NCBI GenBank assembly: GCA_028689055.1
Contig: JAQTWZ010000003.1
Span: 32,912-96,911, forward strand
Length of the DNA stretch: 64,000 bases
Reading direction: 5' to 3'
Source: Sulfurimonas sp.
GTDB lineage: Bacteria > Campylobacterota > Campylobacteria > Campylobacterales > Sulfurimonadaceae
The position numbers were made by a program, and so were the translations under genes. Under the pieces are notes generated by a model, which was given only the letters and a program-made list of their open reading frames with translations, was not told the origin of the DNA and ran no database searches. Of this stretch, positions 9,771 to 19,798 are shown in pieces (the first letter of the stretch is position 1; each line of letters opens with the position of its first letter).

Positions 9771-9961
9771 ATATTTTTTAAAAAATTTAAAGTAGCCGCA
9801 AACATAGGATTTTATTTCTGCCATCAAATTAATCTCTCATTTGACCTAAAAATGATAGTATCTAACATCTTATAAAAGGGCACTTCTAAAATCCACCTTA
9901 ACAGTAACCTAAAGTACTCACTTCATTTTTTTACTTTTCTTGGATTTTTATCTGAGGAAAG
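9771..9961. other. Non-coding AT-rich stretch next to IS debris
   Basis: No coding sequence is visible. AGGGCACTTCTAAAATCCAC near 9877 may be an outer inverted repeat of the decayed IS5-like element whose transposase end lies at 10026, since it sits at the expected distance past the stop; this is a guess without a database match. Confidence 0.3.
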
Positions 9962-10002
9962 TTGAGTGAATTTTTGAGTTTTTTCATAAAAAATTCACTC
10001 AA
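9962..10002. repeat. Perfect 14-bp inverted repeat / strong hairpin
   Basis: TTGAGTGAATTTTT (9962-9975) is the exact reverse complement of 9989-10002, with a 13-base loop. It lies between the end of the luxS operon and the IS5-like remnant and could be a terminator or part of the element's end. Confidence 0.6.
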
Positions 10003-10025
10003 ACTTCCTTATTCCTTCGTATTTT

Positions 10026-10290
10026 CTACATTTTCTGCACTTTTTGAAGTCTTACAAGCTGTTCATATCTAAAAAGATTGCAGGTAAGGTTTAAGAGTCC
10101 TATGGTTGACCCAATTCTCTCTTTACCTATAGCTTTGAGGTTCAGTCCATTATTCATAGAGTTGGTACCCAAAGCAGGCTTTGCGCTCATGAATCCAAAT
10201 ATGTGTTCTACTCTCACTCTGACTTTAGATTTGAGACTATTTTTATTCTCTTGCTCAAATGTTAATGGTTTATTGCAAAAAACGGAACAA
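10026..10290 (-). pseudogene. IS5-family transposase, C-terminal remnant
   Basis: On the minus strand the frame reads CNKPLTFEQENKNSLKSK then VRVRVEHIFGFMSAKPAL and ends at a stop at 10026. The RVEHIFG block with following IG and N-L-x-x-N-L residues is the C-terminal signature of IS5-type DDE transposases, including the final conserved Glu. The N-terminal four fifths are gone, so this is a dead fragment. The adjacent IS21-like remnant suggests nested or successive insertions. Confidence 0.75.
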
Positions 10291-10442
10291 ATCGGACACT
10301 TCAGCGCTCAACATTTGGACAGTATGACGGAAATGATTTTGAGTTAAGAAAAAGGTATTTTCTAAATTTAACTACACTTTTTGTAAATTGATTTGCAAAG
10401 GTGTTATATGAGGACGAGGTACCCTTTGAGGGTGTTGTACCG

Positions 10443-10868
10443 ATGAAAAAAGTTCGTGAAGTTTTACGACTTCATATTATTATGGAGTTATCCATACGAA
10501 AGATACAGGGTGCTACTGGTACAGCCAGAAGTACTGTGTAAGATTACATAAAGCGCTTCAAATCTTCAAGTCTGCAAGCAGATGAGATAGATAATTTGGA
10601 TGATGACGCACTTAAATTCAAGCTATTCCCAGATTATTCATCAGTGACAACTTCTTCTAAAGCTATGCCTAATATGCAATATATTCATAAGCAGTTACAA
10701 ACGCGTAAAAAGAGCAAAGTAACTCTCACACTTTTATTGGAAGAGTATAAGCGTGACAATCCTGATGGTTATGAATTTACACAGTTTCGAGTTTATTATG
10801 GCAGATACAAGCAAATACTCAATCCATTTATGAGACAGGTTCATATCGGTGGAGAGAAGCTGGAGTGA
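10443..10868 (+). pseudogene. IS21-family transposase IstA, N-terminal remnant with internal stop
   Basis: From ATG 10443 the translation has the IstA helix-turn-helix (KVREVLRLHIIMELSIRKI then ATGTARSTV) interrupted by an in-frame TAA after STV, then continues with DYIKRF, a linker with LFPD, VTLTLLLEEYKRDNPDG and FTQFRVYYGRYKQ. It stops at GGEKLE, just where the catalytic rve domain should begin. No IstB follows. Dead fragment of an IS21 element. Confidence 0.8.
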
Positions 10869-10928
10869 AAACAATATTGTTCGTGAATATTACGGACGAA
10901 AACTTATAGTTGCATAGTGGGAGCGCGT

Positions 10929-11471
10929 TTAGTCTTCTATTAGGCTTCCTCTGTAGTAGCGTTGCTCTTTCTTTTTTGGTGTTATTTCTTCTTTTATACT
11001 GTTTTGCTCCGAACTCAAAACGCTCTCAAACTTTTCAAAATTTGTAGCAGTGAGCTGATTTTCAAATACTCTCAATTTATTCAAAAGTTGGTCTGACTTT
11101 TCCAAAAGTATTTCATAGTATTGATTTGCTAATTTATAGTCAGAAACAGAAGCTTTTTTGGAACCAAAAAGTGATGAGAAGATAGTGCCGCTCTCTTCTT
11201 TAAAAAGTACGGCATAGATTTTATGATATTGAGTATAACAAGCATCAAAAAGCGACTCCATATCATTTAAAACAAGTTTGCTGTTAGAGATGGAGTATGC
11301 CATCGCTTTGGAGTAAAGCCATATTCCAAATGGGTCTTCAGAGGGATTGAGCGCGATAATATTTTTATCATTTTGCAAACCCGACACTATGACTCTGATT
11401 TGATTTACCCATTTTTTGTGCTCGGTACGTGCTTGTCTTACTTGTGAGAGATAATCATCTTTAAGAGACAT
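10929..11471 (-). CDS. CZB-like domain protein downstream of amtB
   Basis: A 180-residue soluble helical protein starting 13 bases after amtB in the same direction (ATG with AGGA). The layout H18-xx-W21, then DPFGIWLY (46-53) and a later H83 resembles the chemoreceptor zinc-binding (CZB) four-helix domain, whose canonical motif is C-x-L/F-G-x-W. Here the zinc-ligand Cys is replaced by Asp46. C-terminal 40 residues are charged and low complexity. A role in sensing or modulating the ammonium channel is inferred from coupling only. Confidence 0.6.
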   Translation of the reverse strand: MSLKDDYLSQVRQARTEHKKWVNQIRVIVSGLQNDKNIIALNPSEDPFGIWLYSKAMAYSISNSKLVLNDMESLFDACYTQYHKIYAVLFKEESGTIFSSLFGSKKASVSDYKLANQYYEILLEKSDQLLNKLRVFENQLTATNFEKFESVLSSEQNSIKEEITPKKKEQRYYRGSLIED

Positions 11472-11484
11472 ACTTTATCCTTTT

Positions 11485-12699
11485 TTAGTTATTTTTTGAA
11501 AACTCAGGATACGCTTCAAGACCGGTCTCATGCAAGTCAACGCCTTCTTCTTCATGCTCTTTGGCAACACGAATACCTATTGTTTGTTTGAGTATAAACC
11601 ATAATATAAATGATGTTGTAAAGGTGAAAATTCCTACAGCAATGATACCTTTGATTTGCATCATAAAGGTTACTTCAGGATTCCATATCGCAACGGCTAG
11701 CGTGCCCCATATCCCGTTTACAAGGTGAACAGATAGTGCCCCAACAGGATCATCAATGCGGATTTTATCAAAAAAGCTTACAGAAAAAACTACCAATACA
11801 CCCGCAACGATACCGTCAATTGAAGCGGCAAACATTCCCAAATTTGGACCCGCAGTTACAGCAACTAAGCCCGCAAGCGCACCATTCAAAACCATAGTAA
11901 GGTCAACTTTTTTATAAAGTAACTGCGTTACAATCGCAGCAGTGATTGCACCAAAAGAGGCAGCCATATTTGTAGCCGCAAAAACACCGGCAATAGAATC
12001 AACATCCTCTTTCGTTCCCATCGCTAAAACAGAACCGCCGTTAAATCCAAACCATCCTAGCCAAAGGATAAAGGTACCAAGTGTTGCAAGAGGCAAAGAA
12101 GATCCCGGAATCGGTCTAACGCCACCATTTTTTGTATATTTTCCGTTACGAGCACCAAGTAAAAGTACTCCTGCTAACGCTGCCCATCCTCCTACGGAGT
12201 GTACAACGGTTGAACCTGCAAAGTCGCTAAAACCATCCATAAACCCGCCAAGGGCTGAACCGCCCCATGACCAGTGACCTTGGATTGGGTAGATAAAACT
12301 TGTTAAAAACGCAACAAAAATCATAAAAGGCCATATTTTGATTCTCTCGGCAACTACTCCGGAGATCACGGACGCAGCTGTAGCAACAAAAACAACCTGA
12401 AAGAAAAAATCCGCCATGAGCGAATGATCACTGTAGTTGATACCGCTTAGAGCAAAGGCAATATCTCCCATAAATACACCTTCTCCGCCATACATAAGGT
12501 TATAGCCGATTGCATAAAACATAATTGATGCAATGGCATAAAGAAGCATATTTTTTAATAAAATCACAACACCGTTTTTTGTTCTGGTTAGACCAGCTTC
12601 TAGCATGGCAAAACCTGCTGCCATCCACATAACCAAAGCTCCGGCAAAGAGCATAAGAAAGCTTGTCAAGATATATTGAACATCTGAAAAATTTTCCAT
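11485..12699 (-). CDS. amtB: Ammonium transporter AmtB
   Basis: Ammonium channel of the inner membrane, 404 residues with about eleven hydrophobic segments. Amt signatures are visible: GWAALAG following FAGSTVVHSVGG, the second pore histidine in ALSVHLVNGIWG, and FGFNGGSV. I use ATG 12699 with AAAGGA six bases upstream; a TTG two codons earlier is in frame. No glnK lies beside it; instead a CZB-like gene follows. Confidence 0.95.
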   Translation of the reverse strand: MENFSDVQYILTSFLMLFAGALVMWMAAGFAMLEAGLTRTKNGVVILLKNMLLYAIASIMFYAIGYNLMYGGEGVFMGDIAFALSGINYSDHSLMADFFFQVVFVATAASVISGVVAERIKIWPFMIFVAFLTSFIYPIQGHWSWGGSALGGFMDGFSDFAGSTVVHSVGGWAALAGVLLLGARNGKYTKNGGVRPIPGSSLPLATLGTFILWLGWFGFNGGSVLAMGTKEDVDSIAGVFAATNMAASFGAITAAIVTQLLYKKVDLTMVLNGALAGLVAVTAGPNLGMFAASIDGIVAGVLVVFSVSFFDKIRIDDPVGALSVHLVNGIWGTLAVAIWNPEVTFMMQIKGIIAVGIFTFTTSFILWFILKQTIGIRVAKEHEEEGVDLHETGLEAYPEFSKNN

Positions 12700-12867
12700 C
12701 TTCAATCCTTTATCGTATATTTTTTTGTATTGTATCTTGAACTTAAGCAGCAGAAACGATAAATGTGTTCAATAAATAGGCAGTTATAGTGATATAAATC
12801 TATTTTTGATAAATTTGAAGCGAGATTTGTTTGAGAGAGCTGATAATAAAATTTTTGCATAACCTAG

Positions 12868-12888
12868 ACCCTGAATCAAGTTCAGGGT
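12868..12888. repeat. Short palindromic dispersed-type repeat
   Basis: ACCCTGAA, five-base loop, TTCAGGGT: an 8-bp palindrome of the ACCCTGAAnnnnnTTCAGGGT type seen as a dispersed extragenic repeat in many unrelated bacterial genomes. It sits in the amtB-prfA gap. It might also act as an RNA hairpin downstream of the minus-strand prfA gene's stop-free leader region. Confidence 0.5.
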
Positions 12889-12920
12889 GACGAAGTGGTG
12901 ATTATTATAAAGATGTGGTG

Positions 12921-13988
12921 TTAAAGTCCAGCTGAGGCAACAATTTTTGCTTGATGATCTGCTATGAGAGGTTCGATAATTTCATCGAGTAAACCTCCTC
13001 CCATGATTTCGGCAAGTCTGTAAAGTGTTAAGTTGATACGGTGGTCGCTCATGCGGTTTTGAGGATAGTTGTAGGTACGAATACGACCACTTCTATCTCC
13101 TGTTCCAACTTGAGCTGAACGTGTTTGGGAATCTTTTGCCATTGCCTCTTGCATTTCCATATCATAAAGTCTTGCTTTGAGAACTTTCATCGCTTTTTCT
13201 TTATTTTTATGTTGTGACTTTTGGTCCTGATTTGTGACTACGATACCGCTTGGAAGGTGTGTTATACGAACAGCAGAGTCTGTTGTATTGACACTTTGTC
13301 CTCCACAGCCTGATGAGCGCATAACATCTATTTTGAGATCATTTTCGTTGATCTGAACTTCGACGTCATCGACTTCAGGCATGACCGCAACCGTGATGGC
13401 TGAGGTATGGACACGCCCTTGACTTTCGGTAGCCGGGACACGTTGTACACGGTGTGTTCCGCCTTCGTATTTCAACCTGCTATAGACCTGCTCACCTTTG
13501 ATAAGTGCAATAAGCTCTTTATATCCACCAGAATCCGATGGAGATGTGCTCATGAGCTCTATCTTCCAGCCTTTGAGCTCTGCATAACGTGAATAGGCAT
13601 CAAAAAGATCTCCAACAAAGATAGCAGCTTCATCTCCACCTGCTCCGGCACGAAGTTCCAAAATGATATTTCTATCATCATTTGGATCTTTTGGTAGAAG
13701 AAGCATTTTTATCTCTTCTTCGAGTTCCGGTTTACGAGGTTCGAGTTCACGGAGTTCTTCTTTTGCCATATCCATCATTTCAGAATCAGCGAGCATCTCT
13801 TTTGTTGCAGCGATTTCTTGTAATAAAGCTTTGTACTCTTTTGCTTTTTCAACGATAGGGGTAATTGAAGACTGTTCACGTGAAAGGTCTGTCATTCTTT
13901 TGATGTTGGAGGTGATATCAGGTGAACTTAGCAGTTCGCTAAGTTCATTATAGCGGGTGATAAACGGTGTAAGTTTATCTGCTAACAT
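12921..13988 (-). CDS. prfA: Peptide chain release factor 1
   Basis: Recognises UAA and UAG and triggers peptide release on the ribosome. The 355 residues include the catalytic GGQ loop ([16 protein letters not shown]) and the RF1-type codon-recognition PAT tripeptide in [14 protein letters not shown] start. Follows rpsT by 12 bases on the same strand, so the two are probably co-transcribed, as in other Campylobacterota. Confidence 0.97.
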   Translation of the reverse strand: MLADKLTPFITRYNELSELLSSPDITSNIKRMTDLSREQSSITPIVEKAKEYKALLQEIAATKEMLADSEMMDMAKEELRELEPRKPELEEEIKMLLLPKDPNDDRNIILELRAGAGGDEAAIFVGDLFDAYSRYAELKGWKIELMSTSPSDSGGYKELIALIKGEQVYSRLKYEGGTHRVQRVPATESQGRVHTSAITVAVMPEVDDVEVQINENDLKIDVMRSSGCGGQSVNTTDSAVRITHLPSGIVVTNQDQKSQHKNKEKAMKVLKARLYDMEMQEAMAKDSQTRSAQVGTGDRSGRIRTYNYPQNRMSDHRINLTLYRLAEIMGGGLLDEIIEPLIADHQAKIVASAGL

Positions 13989-14000
13989 AAGAAGTTAGCC

Positions 14001-14261
14001 TTAGAGAGCGTTTACAGATTTGTGTAGACGACTAACTTTTCTAGCTGCAGTTTCTTTTTTCAAGACACCTTTGCTTACAAATTTGTGAATTTGTTGGTTA
14101 GCAACTTTAAATGCTGCAGTAGCTTCTTCTTTATTCCCTGCTTCAACTGCAGTAGTTACACCTTTTACGATATTCTTAAGACGAGTTCTGTAAAAACGAT
14201 TACGTTCAGTACGAACGATTGTTTGACGAATTCTCTTAATTGATGACTTATGATTTGCCAT
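14001..14261 (-). CDS. rpsT: 30S ribosomal protein S20
   Basis: Basic 86-residue helical 16S-rRNA-binding protein: [13 protein letters not shown] at the N-terminus and [14 protein letters not shown] at the C-terminus. The start is ATG 14261 with AAGGA upstream; an upstream in-frame codon would add six unneeded residues. First gene of the rpsT-prfA pair. Confidence 0.97.
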   Translation of the reverse strand: MANHKSSIKRIRQTIVRTERNRFYRTRLKNIVKGVTTAVEAGNKEEATAAFKVANQQIHKFVSKGVLKKETAARKVSRLHKSVNAL

Positions 14262-14350
14262 AATATGAGTCCTTCTCATTTAAATTTAGTGCGCAATACT
14301 AGCTTAAAAATAATTAAAATTTAGTTAAACAGTCCTAAAAAGAGAAATAT

Positions 14351-14380
14351 TTCAACAATAATGGATAAATATGTTAAAAT
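14351..14380 (+). promoter_or_regulatory. Probable promoter of glmM-lspA
   Basis: Extended -10 TGTTAAAAT at 14372-14380 with a weak -35 TTCAAC at 14351-14356 and an 18-base spacer, ending 27 bases before the glmM ATG. Confidence 0.5.
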
Positions 14381-14407
14381 ACAGCACTTTTACAATGGAT
14401 AGTAACT

Positions 14408-15748
14408 ATGAAATTATTTGGAACAGATGGTGTTAGAGGTGAAGCAGGCTCATTTTTGAGTGCAGAATTGGCTATGCGTGTTGCTATGGCGGCTGGAATA
14501 TATTTTAAATCACGTTCGATTACAAATAAAATATTGATAGGCAAAGACACACGAAGAAGTGGCTATATGATAGAAAACGCAATCGTAAGTGGTTTAACCG
14601 CAATCGGTTATGATGTAATACAAATAGGTCCGATGCCAACACCTGCTATTGCGTTTCTTACGGAAAATATGCGTTGTGATGCGGGCATCATGATAAGTGC
14701 ATCTCATAATCCATATGAAGATAACGGGATAAAGTTTTTTGATGGCTTTGGTGATAAGCTCACCGTTGAAGCTGAAAAAGAGATAGAAGCCATCTATATA
14801 AATGATGAACTGATAAATGGCGCACAAGTCACGGCAAAAAGTATCGGAAAAGCAAAACGTATTGATGATGTAATAGGCAGATACATAGTAACGCTTAAAA
14901 ATTCTTTTCCGCTAGAACTTTCACTTCATGGAATGCGAATCGTTCTTGATGCAGCAAACGGAGCCGGCTATAAAGTCGGGCCTACTGTTTTAGAAGAACT
15001 TGGCGCAGATGTAGTTGTACTCCATAATCAACCAGATGGTTTTAATATCAATGAAAACTGTGGGGCACTGCACACAAAAGACCTTTGTGAAAATGTTCTC
15101 AAATATCGCGCAGATATAGGAATAGGACTTGATGGTGATGCGGATAGAGTTGTTATCGTAGATGAAAACGGAGAAATTGTTGATGGAGATCAGCTTTTGG
15201 GCGCGCTTGGTGTCTCTATGCATGAGCGCGGCGTTTTAAAAGGCGGAGGCATCGTTGCAACTGTCATGAGTAATCAAGGACTCGATGATTATATGAAGAA
15301 GTCTGGGCTTAAGCTTTTTCGTAGTGATGTAGGTGACAAACATGTTTTAGAAGTGATGAAAGAGAAGGGAATAAACTTTGGAGGCGAGCAGAGCGGTCAT
15401 GTCATCGTAAGTGATTTTGCAAAAACAGGTGATGGACTTGTAAGCGCACTACAGACTTTAGCCCTTCTTTTGAGTAAAAAACAAAAAGCTTCGCAGGCAC
15501 TTCGTCCTTTCGCACTTTATCCTCAAAAACTTGTGAATATTAATATAAAAGTAAAAAAACCTTTAGATGGATTAGAAGGTTTGGATGCACTACTCAAAGA
15601 GATAGAAAAAGAAGGTATCCGTCATCTTATTCGTTATTCAGGTACGGAAAATAAACTAAGAATTTTACTCGAAGCCAAAGATGCAAAACGTATGAATATG
15701 CGCATTGACGAGTTGGTCGCATTTTTTGCAAAAGCTCTCAATGCCTAA
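14408..15748 (+). CDS. glmM: Phosphoglucosamine mutase
   Basis: Interconverts glucosamine-6-phosphate and glucosamine-1-phosphate for UDP-GlcNAc synthesis. The 446 residues contain the phosphoserine loop [19 protein letters not shown], metal-binding DGDADR, the sugar loop GGEQSGH and the phosphate-binding [11 protein letters not shown]. Overlaps lspA by eight bases. Feeds peptidoglycan and lipid A pathways; murG and ftsW are also in this window. Confidence 0.97.
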   Translation: MKLFGTDGVRGEAGSFLSAELAMRVAMAAGIYFKSRSITNKILIGKDTRRSGYMIENAIVSGLTAIGYDVIQIGPMPTPAIAFLTENMRCDAGIMISASHNPYEDNGIKFFDGFGDKLTVEAEKEIEAIYINDELINGAQVTAKSIGKAKRIDDVIGRYIVTLKNSFPLELSLHGMRIVLDAANGAGYKVGPTVLEELGADVVVLHNQPDGFNINENCGALHTKDLCENVLKYRADIGIGLDGDADRVVIVDENGEIVDGDQLLGALGVSMHERGVLKGGGIVATVMSNQGLDDYMKKSGLKLFRSDVGDKHVLEVMKEKGINFGGEQSGHVIVSDFAKTGDGLVSALQTLALLLSKKQKASQALRPFALYPQKLVNINIKVKKPLDGLEGLDALLKEIEKEGIRHLIRYSGTENKLRILLEAKDAKRMNMRIDELVAFFAKALNA

Positions 15749-16199
15749 CAATCATACACTTCGCCTCAGCGCAATTTTACTTTTTGCTTTGGCTGGGATT
15801 TTTATCATCGACCAAAATATTAAGATGCTTTTTGTGGACGGCTTTCGTTACTATACAGAATGTATAGACTTGATACTTGTTTATAATAAAGGTGTTGCGT
15901 TTTCTATGTTCGCTTTTTTAGATGAATGGCTGAAATATATACAATTAGTAATGGTCTTTGGCGTCTTGACCTATGTATTTACGCTCAAAAAGCTTTGTTA
16001 TGCTTTACCGGCTGGGATACTTTTGGGCGCTGCGTTTTCAAATGTCTATGACAGATTTATCCATGGCGGCGTTGTAGATATGGTTTATTGGCATTGCGGA
16101 TTTGATTTTGCAGTCTTTAATTTTGCTGATGTGATGATAGATGTAGCTGTAGTATGGATACTTTTTTTAAACTTCAAACCAAAATTTTGCAAAAATTAA
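15741..16199 (+). CDS. lspA: Lipoprotein signal peptidase
   Basis: Inner-membrane aspartyl protease that cleaves prolipoprotein signal peptides. 152 residues with four hydrophobic segments. Catalytic aspartates are in [13 protein letters not shown] and FNFADVMID, and [10 protein letters not shown] is the family loop. ATG 15741 lies inside the glmM end, indicating coupling. Several putative lipoproteins in this window (43.9-44.8, 46.5 and 50.7-51.7 kb) would be substrates. Confidence 0.95.
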   Translation: MPNNHTLRLSAILLFALAGIFIIDQNIKMLFVDGFRYYTECIDLILVYNKGVAFSMFAFLDEWLKYIQLVMVFGVLTYVFTLKKLCYALPAGILLGAAFSNVYDRFIHGGVVDMVYWHCGFDFAVFNFADVMIDVAVVWILFLNFKPKFCKN

Positions 16200-16285
16200 T
16201 CCTATAAAAAGTACATTTTTGGTATTATTGCCAAAAATAATAGTTAAAATACTATAAATAATGAAAAACATACTAAAGGAAATTG

Positions 16286-17587
16286 ATGGAAATCAAATCA
16301 AATAAAATCAACGGTGCTAACGCTGAAATTCAAGCAACTATCCCAATGGCTGAGGTAAATGCAAACGTAGAAAAAATCGCAAAACAGTTAACTAAAACTG
16401 CTAAAATTGATGGCTTCCGTAAAGGTAAAGTACCCGCTTCTGCTGTGAAAAAACAATATGGTGAGCGTTTAGTTCAAGATGCTGAAGCGGAAGCGCTTCG
16501 TGATGTACTTTCTTTAGGTCTAAAAGAGTTGGCAATTGCTAATGATGCATTAATCGGTGAACCGACTATTTCTAAATTTGACAAATCAGATGATAAAATC
16601 GAAGTAACTGTAAAAGTTGCTATGCGTCCTGTTATCGAACTTGGCGACTATGCTGCTATGGTACAAGAATTTGACAAACCTGCCGTATCTGATGCAGATA
16701 TTGATGCAAGAATCACAGATTTGGCTCAGGCACAAGCACCTCTTGTAGATGTAGAAGAAAATCGTAAAACAAAAGCAGGTGATACTGCTGTTATCGATTT
16801 TGAAGGTTTTGTTGATGGTGTTGCATTTGAAGGTGGAAAAGCTGAAAACTTCGCATTGCGTTTAGGCTCAGGTCAGTTTATCCCTGGATTTGAGGAGCAA
16901 GTTATCGGTATGCAAAAAGATGATGAAGCAACTATCAAAGTGACATTCCCTGAAAACTACGGCGGAAAAGAACTTGCAGGTAAAGATGCTGAGTTCAAAA
17001 TCAAAGTAAACAAAATTCAAGTAAAAGAAGCTGTTGCTATTGATGATGAATTAGCGAAAAAAATGCTTCCGGGTCAAGAAAACGCAACACTTGAAGAGTT
17101 GAGAAATCAAGTAAAAATCCAAATCGAAAATGAAGAACTTTCAAAACTTTATAATGATGAGCTAAAACCAGCTCTTTTAGAGATTTTTGTAGAAGGATTT
17201 AACTTTGACCTTCCAGAATTTGTAGTTGATCAAGAGATTGATATGGCACTTAACAGATCAGCAGCAAGCATGAGCGAAGATGCGATCAAAGAGCTTCGTG
17301 AAAACGCAGATAAACTTGTAGAGCTTCGTGAAACTTTCCGTAACGATGCCGTAAGAAGTGTAAAAGCAACATTTATTATCGATTCTTTAGCGCAAGCTGA
17401 GGGTGTAAAAGTTGCAGAACAAGAAGTTATGCAAACTATCTACTTTGAAGCGATGCAAATGGGTCAAGATCCTCAAAAAGCATATGAGCAATATAAAAAT
17501 TCAGGATATCTTCCAGCTATCCAGATGTCAATGGTAGAGGACAAAGTGCTCTCAGGACTTCTTAACTCAAAGATGAAAGAAGCGTAA
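16286..17587 (+). CDS. tig: Trigger factor
   Basis: Ribosome-bound chaperone and prolyl isomerase. 433 residues: N-terminal ribosome-docking loop GFRKGKVPAS near residue 45, FKBP-type domain around 150-245 (VIDFEGFVDGVAFEGG, FIPGFEEQVIGM), and helical C-terminal chaperone arms. ATG 16286 with AAAGGA five bases before; a TTG one codon earlier is in frame. Followed three bases later by clpP, the common tig-clpP arrangement. Confidence 0.97.
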   Translation: MEIKSNKINGANAEIQATIPMAEVNANVEKIAKQLTKTAKIDGFRKGKVPASAVKKQYGERLVQDAEAEALRDVLSLGLKELAIANDALIGEPTISKFDKSDDKIEVTVKVAMRPVIELGDYAAMVQEFDKPAVSDADIDARITDLAQAQAPLVDVEENRKTKAGDTAVIDFEGFVDGVAFEGGKAENFALRLGSGQFIPGFEEQVIGMQKDDEATIKVTFPENYGGKELAGKDAEFKIKVNKIQVKEAVAIDDELAKKMLPGQENATLEELRNQVKIQIENEELSKLYNDELKPALLEIFVEGFNFDLPEFVVDQEIDMALNRSAASMSEDAIKELRENADKLVELRETFRNDAVRSVKATFIIDSLAQAEGVKVAEQEVMQTIYFEAMQMGQDPQKAYEQYKNSGYLPAIQMSMVEDKVLSGLLNSKMKEA

Positions 17588-17590
17588 ATC

Positions 17591-18181
17591 ATGAGCTATA
17601 TTCCTTACGTAGTAGAAAAAACAGGACGTGGAGAGCGTTCTTATGATATTTACTCTCGTCTCTTAAAAGATAGAATCGTTATGCTAAGCGGAGAAGTCAA
17701 TGATGCCGTTGCTTCTTCAATAGTTGCACAGTTTTTATTTTTAGAAGCAGAAGATCCGGAAAAAGATATCTATTTCTACATCAACTCTCCAGGTGGGGTT
17801 GTAACTGCGGGAATGGCGATTTATGATACTATGAACTATATCCGCCCTCACGTAGCAACAATCTGTATAGGACAAGCTGCTTCTATGGGAGCTTTTTTAC
17901 TCTCTTCGGGAGAAAAAGGGAAACGTTATGCCCTTCCTCATGCAAGAATTATGATTCATCAGCCTTTAGGCGGTGCGCAGGGACAAGCTACAGATATAGC
18001 TATCCAGGCAAAAGAGATTTTACGTATGAAGCAGGAGCTCAATGAGATTCTTGCAAAAAACACAGGTCAAAAAGTGGAACAAGTTGAAAAAGACACAGAT
18101 CGTGACAACTTCATGAGTGCTTTTGAATCCAAAGAGTATGGCATGATTGACGAAGTACTCATCAAAAATACAAAAGAATAA
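17591..18181 (+). CDS. clpP: ATP-dependent Clp protease proteolytic subunit
   Basis: Serine protease that forms two heptameric rings and works with Clp ATPases. 196 residues with the catalytic Ser in [14 protein letters not shown] (about 96), His in [11 protein letters not shown] (about 121) and a late Asp in [10 protein letters not shown]. Ribosome site lies inside the end of tig; a GGDEF-like gene follows ten bases later. Confidence 0.97.
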   Translation: MSYIPYVVEKTGRGERSYDIYSRLLKDRIVMLSGEVNDAVASSIVAQFLFLEAEDPEKDIYFYINSPGGVVTAGMAIYDTMNYIRPHVATICIGQAASMGAFLLSSGEKGKRYALPHARIMIHQPLGGAQGQATDIAIQAKEILRMKQELNEILAKNTGQKVEQVEKDTDRDNFMSAFESKEYGMIDEVLIKNTKE

Positions 18182-18190
18182 GGGTACATA

Positions 18191-19258
18191 ATGTCAGGAA
18201 CTCTAAGAAGTAGAAATCGTCGGGATATCAGTGAAGTCAGCACGCCCGCAAATTCTACACTTAAAGCACTTGATATGGATGAACCTTCTAGTGATTTGGA
18301 AATTTATGCCAAAGAGGTTTTAACAGCGCTCATAGCAGACAGCCTTCCCCCGACACCCAATAATTTTTCCCTTTATTTTGACAGGCTTTTAGAAGATAAG
18401 AGTGAAAATTTGCGCAAGCAAATTGTCTCTATGCTTGAACTCGAAGATAGCAACAATGATGAAAGCAGTATGGTTTTAGAACAAAGTCTCAAACAAGGTT
18501 TTCTTTCGGTGAAAAATATCCTCAGTGTTACTGCAAATCTTTACAAGAACATGGCGCTCATGAGTAAAATCCTCGAAAAACGTAAAAAAGAGCTTGTAGA
18601 GCATCCTGAAATTCAAGAAGCTATGGGTGTGGTTGTTGCACTTGAAGGAGATGTATCTAAACTAAGTGATATCCTTAAAAAACAAAGCTCTCAGATGAAA
18701 GTCATGTACGATGAGACTGCAAGCATAGTCAAAAATGTAGAAAATGAGACTGTATTTGACAATCAGTTTGGGGTTTATAACAAACGCTACTTGATGGCAA
18801 AAATCGAACAAGAGATAGGGATGATTAAAGAGTTTAAGCATAAAAGCTCTTTGATTTTTATCGAACTCTCTCGTGAGCTTGCTGCGACTATCAAAAATGA
18901 AAAAGCATTAGTGCTCATGACGCGCACAATTGCGAGACTTCTTTTAAAAACGTCTCGCAGAAGTGATATTGTCGCACATTATGGCAATGGAAAATTTGCT
19001 ATGCTCCTTAAGCATACCGATTTGGATAATGCGAAAAGAGCTAGTGAGCGACTTTGTGAATTAGTTTCTAACTCCAACTTTTTTCTCTCAGACCGTGAGA
19101 TTCAGCTCAAAATCTCTATCGGAATTACAAATATTGACCAATTCCATTCTGTTGAAGAGATTGTTGTAAGTGCTTTAGACGGTATTGAAAAAGCGTATGC
19201 AAAACACAACATCGATTATGCCGTCTCACTTCGAACAAATACTGATAATTTAATATAG
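18191..19258 (+). CDS. Degenerate GGDEF-domain protein
   Basis: A 355-residue soluble protein: N-terminal helical region of about 180 residues and a C-terminal GGDEF-fold domain beginning near FDNQFGVYNKRYLMAKIEQE. The catalytic motif is YGNGKFAML instead of GGDEF, so diguanylate cyclase activity is unlikely and a c-di-GMP-binding or structural role is more plausible. A GGDEF gene between clpP and def is a recurring neighbourhood in this phylum as I recall it. Possible operon tig-clpP-this-def. Confidence 0.8.
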   Translation: MSGTLRSRNRRDISEVSTPANSTLKALDMDEPSSDLEIYAKEVLTALIADSLPPTPNNFSLYFDRLLEDKSENLRKQIVSMLELEDSNNDESSMVLEQSLKQGFLSVKNILSVTANLYKNMALMSKILEKRKKELVEHPEIQEAMGVVVALEGDVSKLSDILKKQSSQMKVMYDETASIVKNVENETVFDNQFGVYNKRYLMAKIEQEIGMIKEFKHKSSLIFIELSRELAATIKNEKALVLMTRTIARLLLKTSRRSDIVAHYGNGKFAMLLKHTDLDNAKRASERLCELVSNSNFFLSDREIQLKISIGITNIDQFHSVEEIVVSALDGIEKAYAKHNIDYAVSLRTNTDNLI

Positions 19259-19267
19259 AGTGTCTTC

Positions 19268-19798
19268 GTGGAATTAAAAATAGTAGAATATCCAGATAAA
19301 AAATTAAAAGAAAAATCTGTAGAAGTGAAATGTTTTGATGCACTTTTACATAAACTTTTAGATGCGATGTATCCTTTGATGTTGGAAACAAATGGCATAG
19401 GACTTGCGGCCATACAAGTTGCTCATGCTAAAAGAGTGCTTATTCTCAACATCCCCAATGAAGACGGCGAGCAGTCAAAAGAAAATCTTATCGAAATGAT
19501 CAATCCTGTTCTGACAAAAAAAGAGGGTGATGCCGTCTATCAAGAAGGATGCTTGAGTGTTCCCGGATTTTATGAAGATGTAAATAGATTTGATACTGTT
19601 TGTGTGAATTATCAAGATAGACATGGAAATACAAAAATTCTCGAAACAGATGGGCTTTTGAGTATAGCTATCCAACATGAAATGGACCATCTTGAAGGTA
19701 TCCTTTTTATAGACAAACTCTCTTATGCAAGAAGAAAAAAGTTTGAAAAAGAGTATAAACGCATGTTGAAAGAAAAAAAAGAAAATAAAAACTCCTAA
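19268..19798 (+). CDS. def: Peptide deformylase
   Basis: Removes the N-formyl group from new proteins. 176 residues with all three family motifs: GIGLAAIQV, EGCLSVPG and the metal site QHEMDHLEG. Starts at GTG with only a poor ribosome site nine bases after the GGDEF gene, implying translational coupling. Confidence 0.95.
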   Translation: MELKIVEYPDKKLKEKSVEVKCFDALLHKLLDAMYPLMLETNGIGLAAIQVAHAKRVLILNIPNEDGEQSKENLIEMINPVLTKKEGDAVYQEGCLSVPGFYEDVNRFDTVCVNYQDRHGNTKILETDGLLSIAIQHEMDHLEGILFIDKLSYARRKKFEKEYKRMLKEKKENKNS

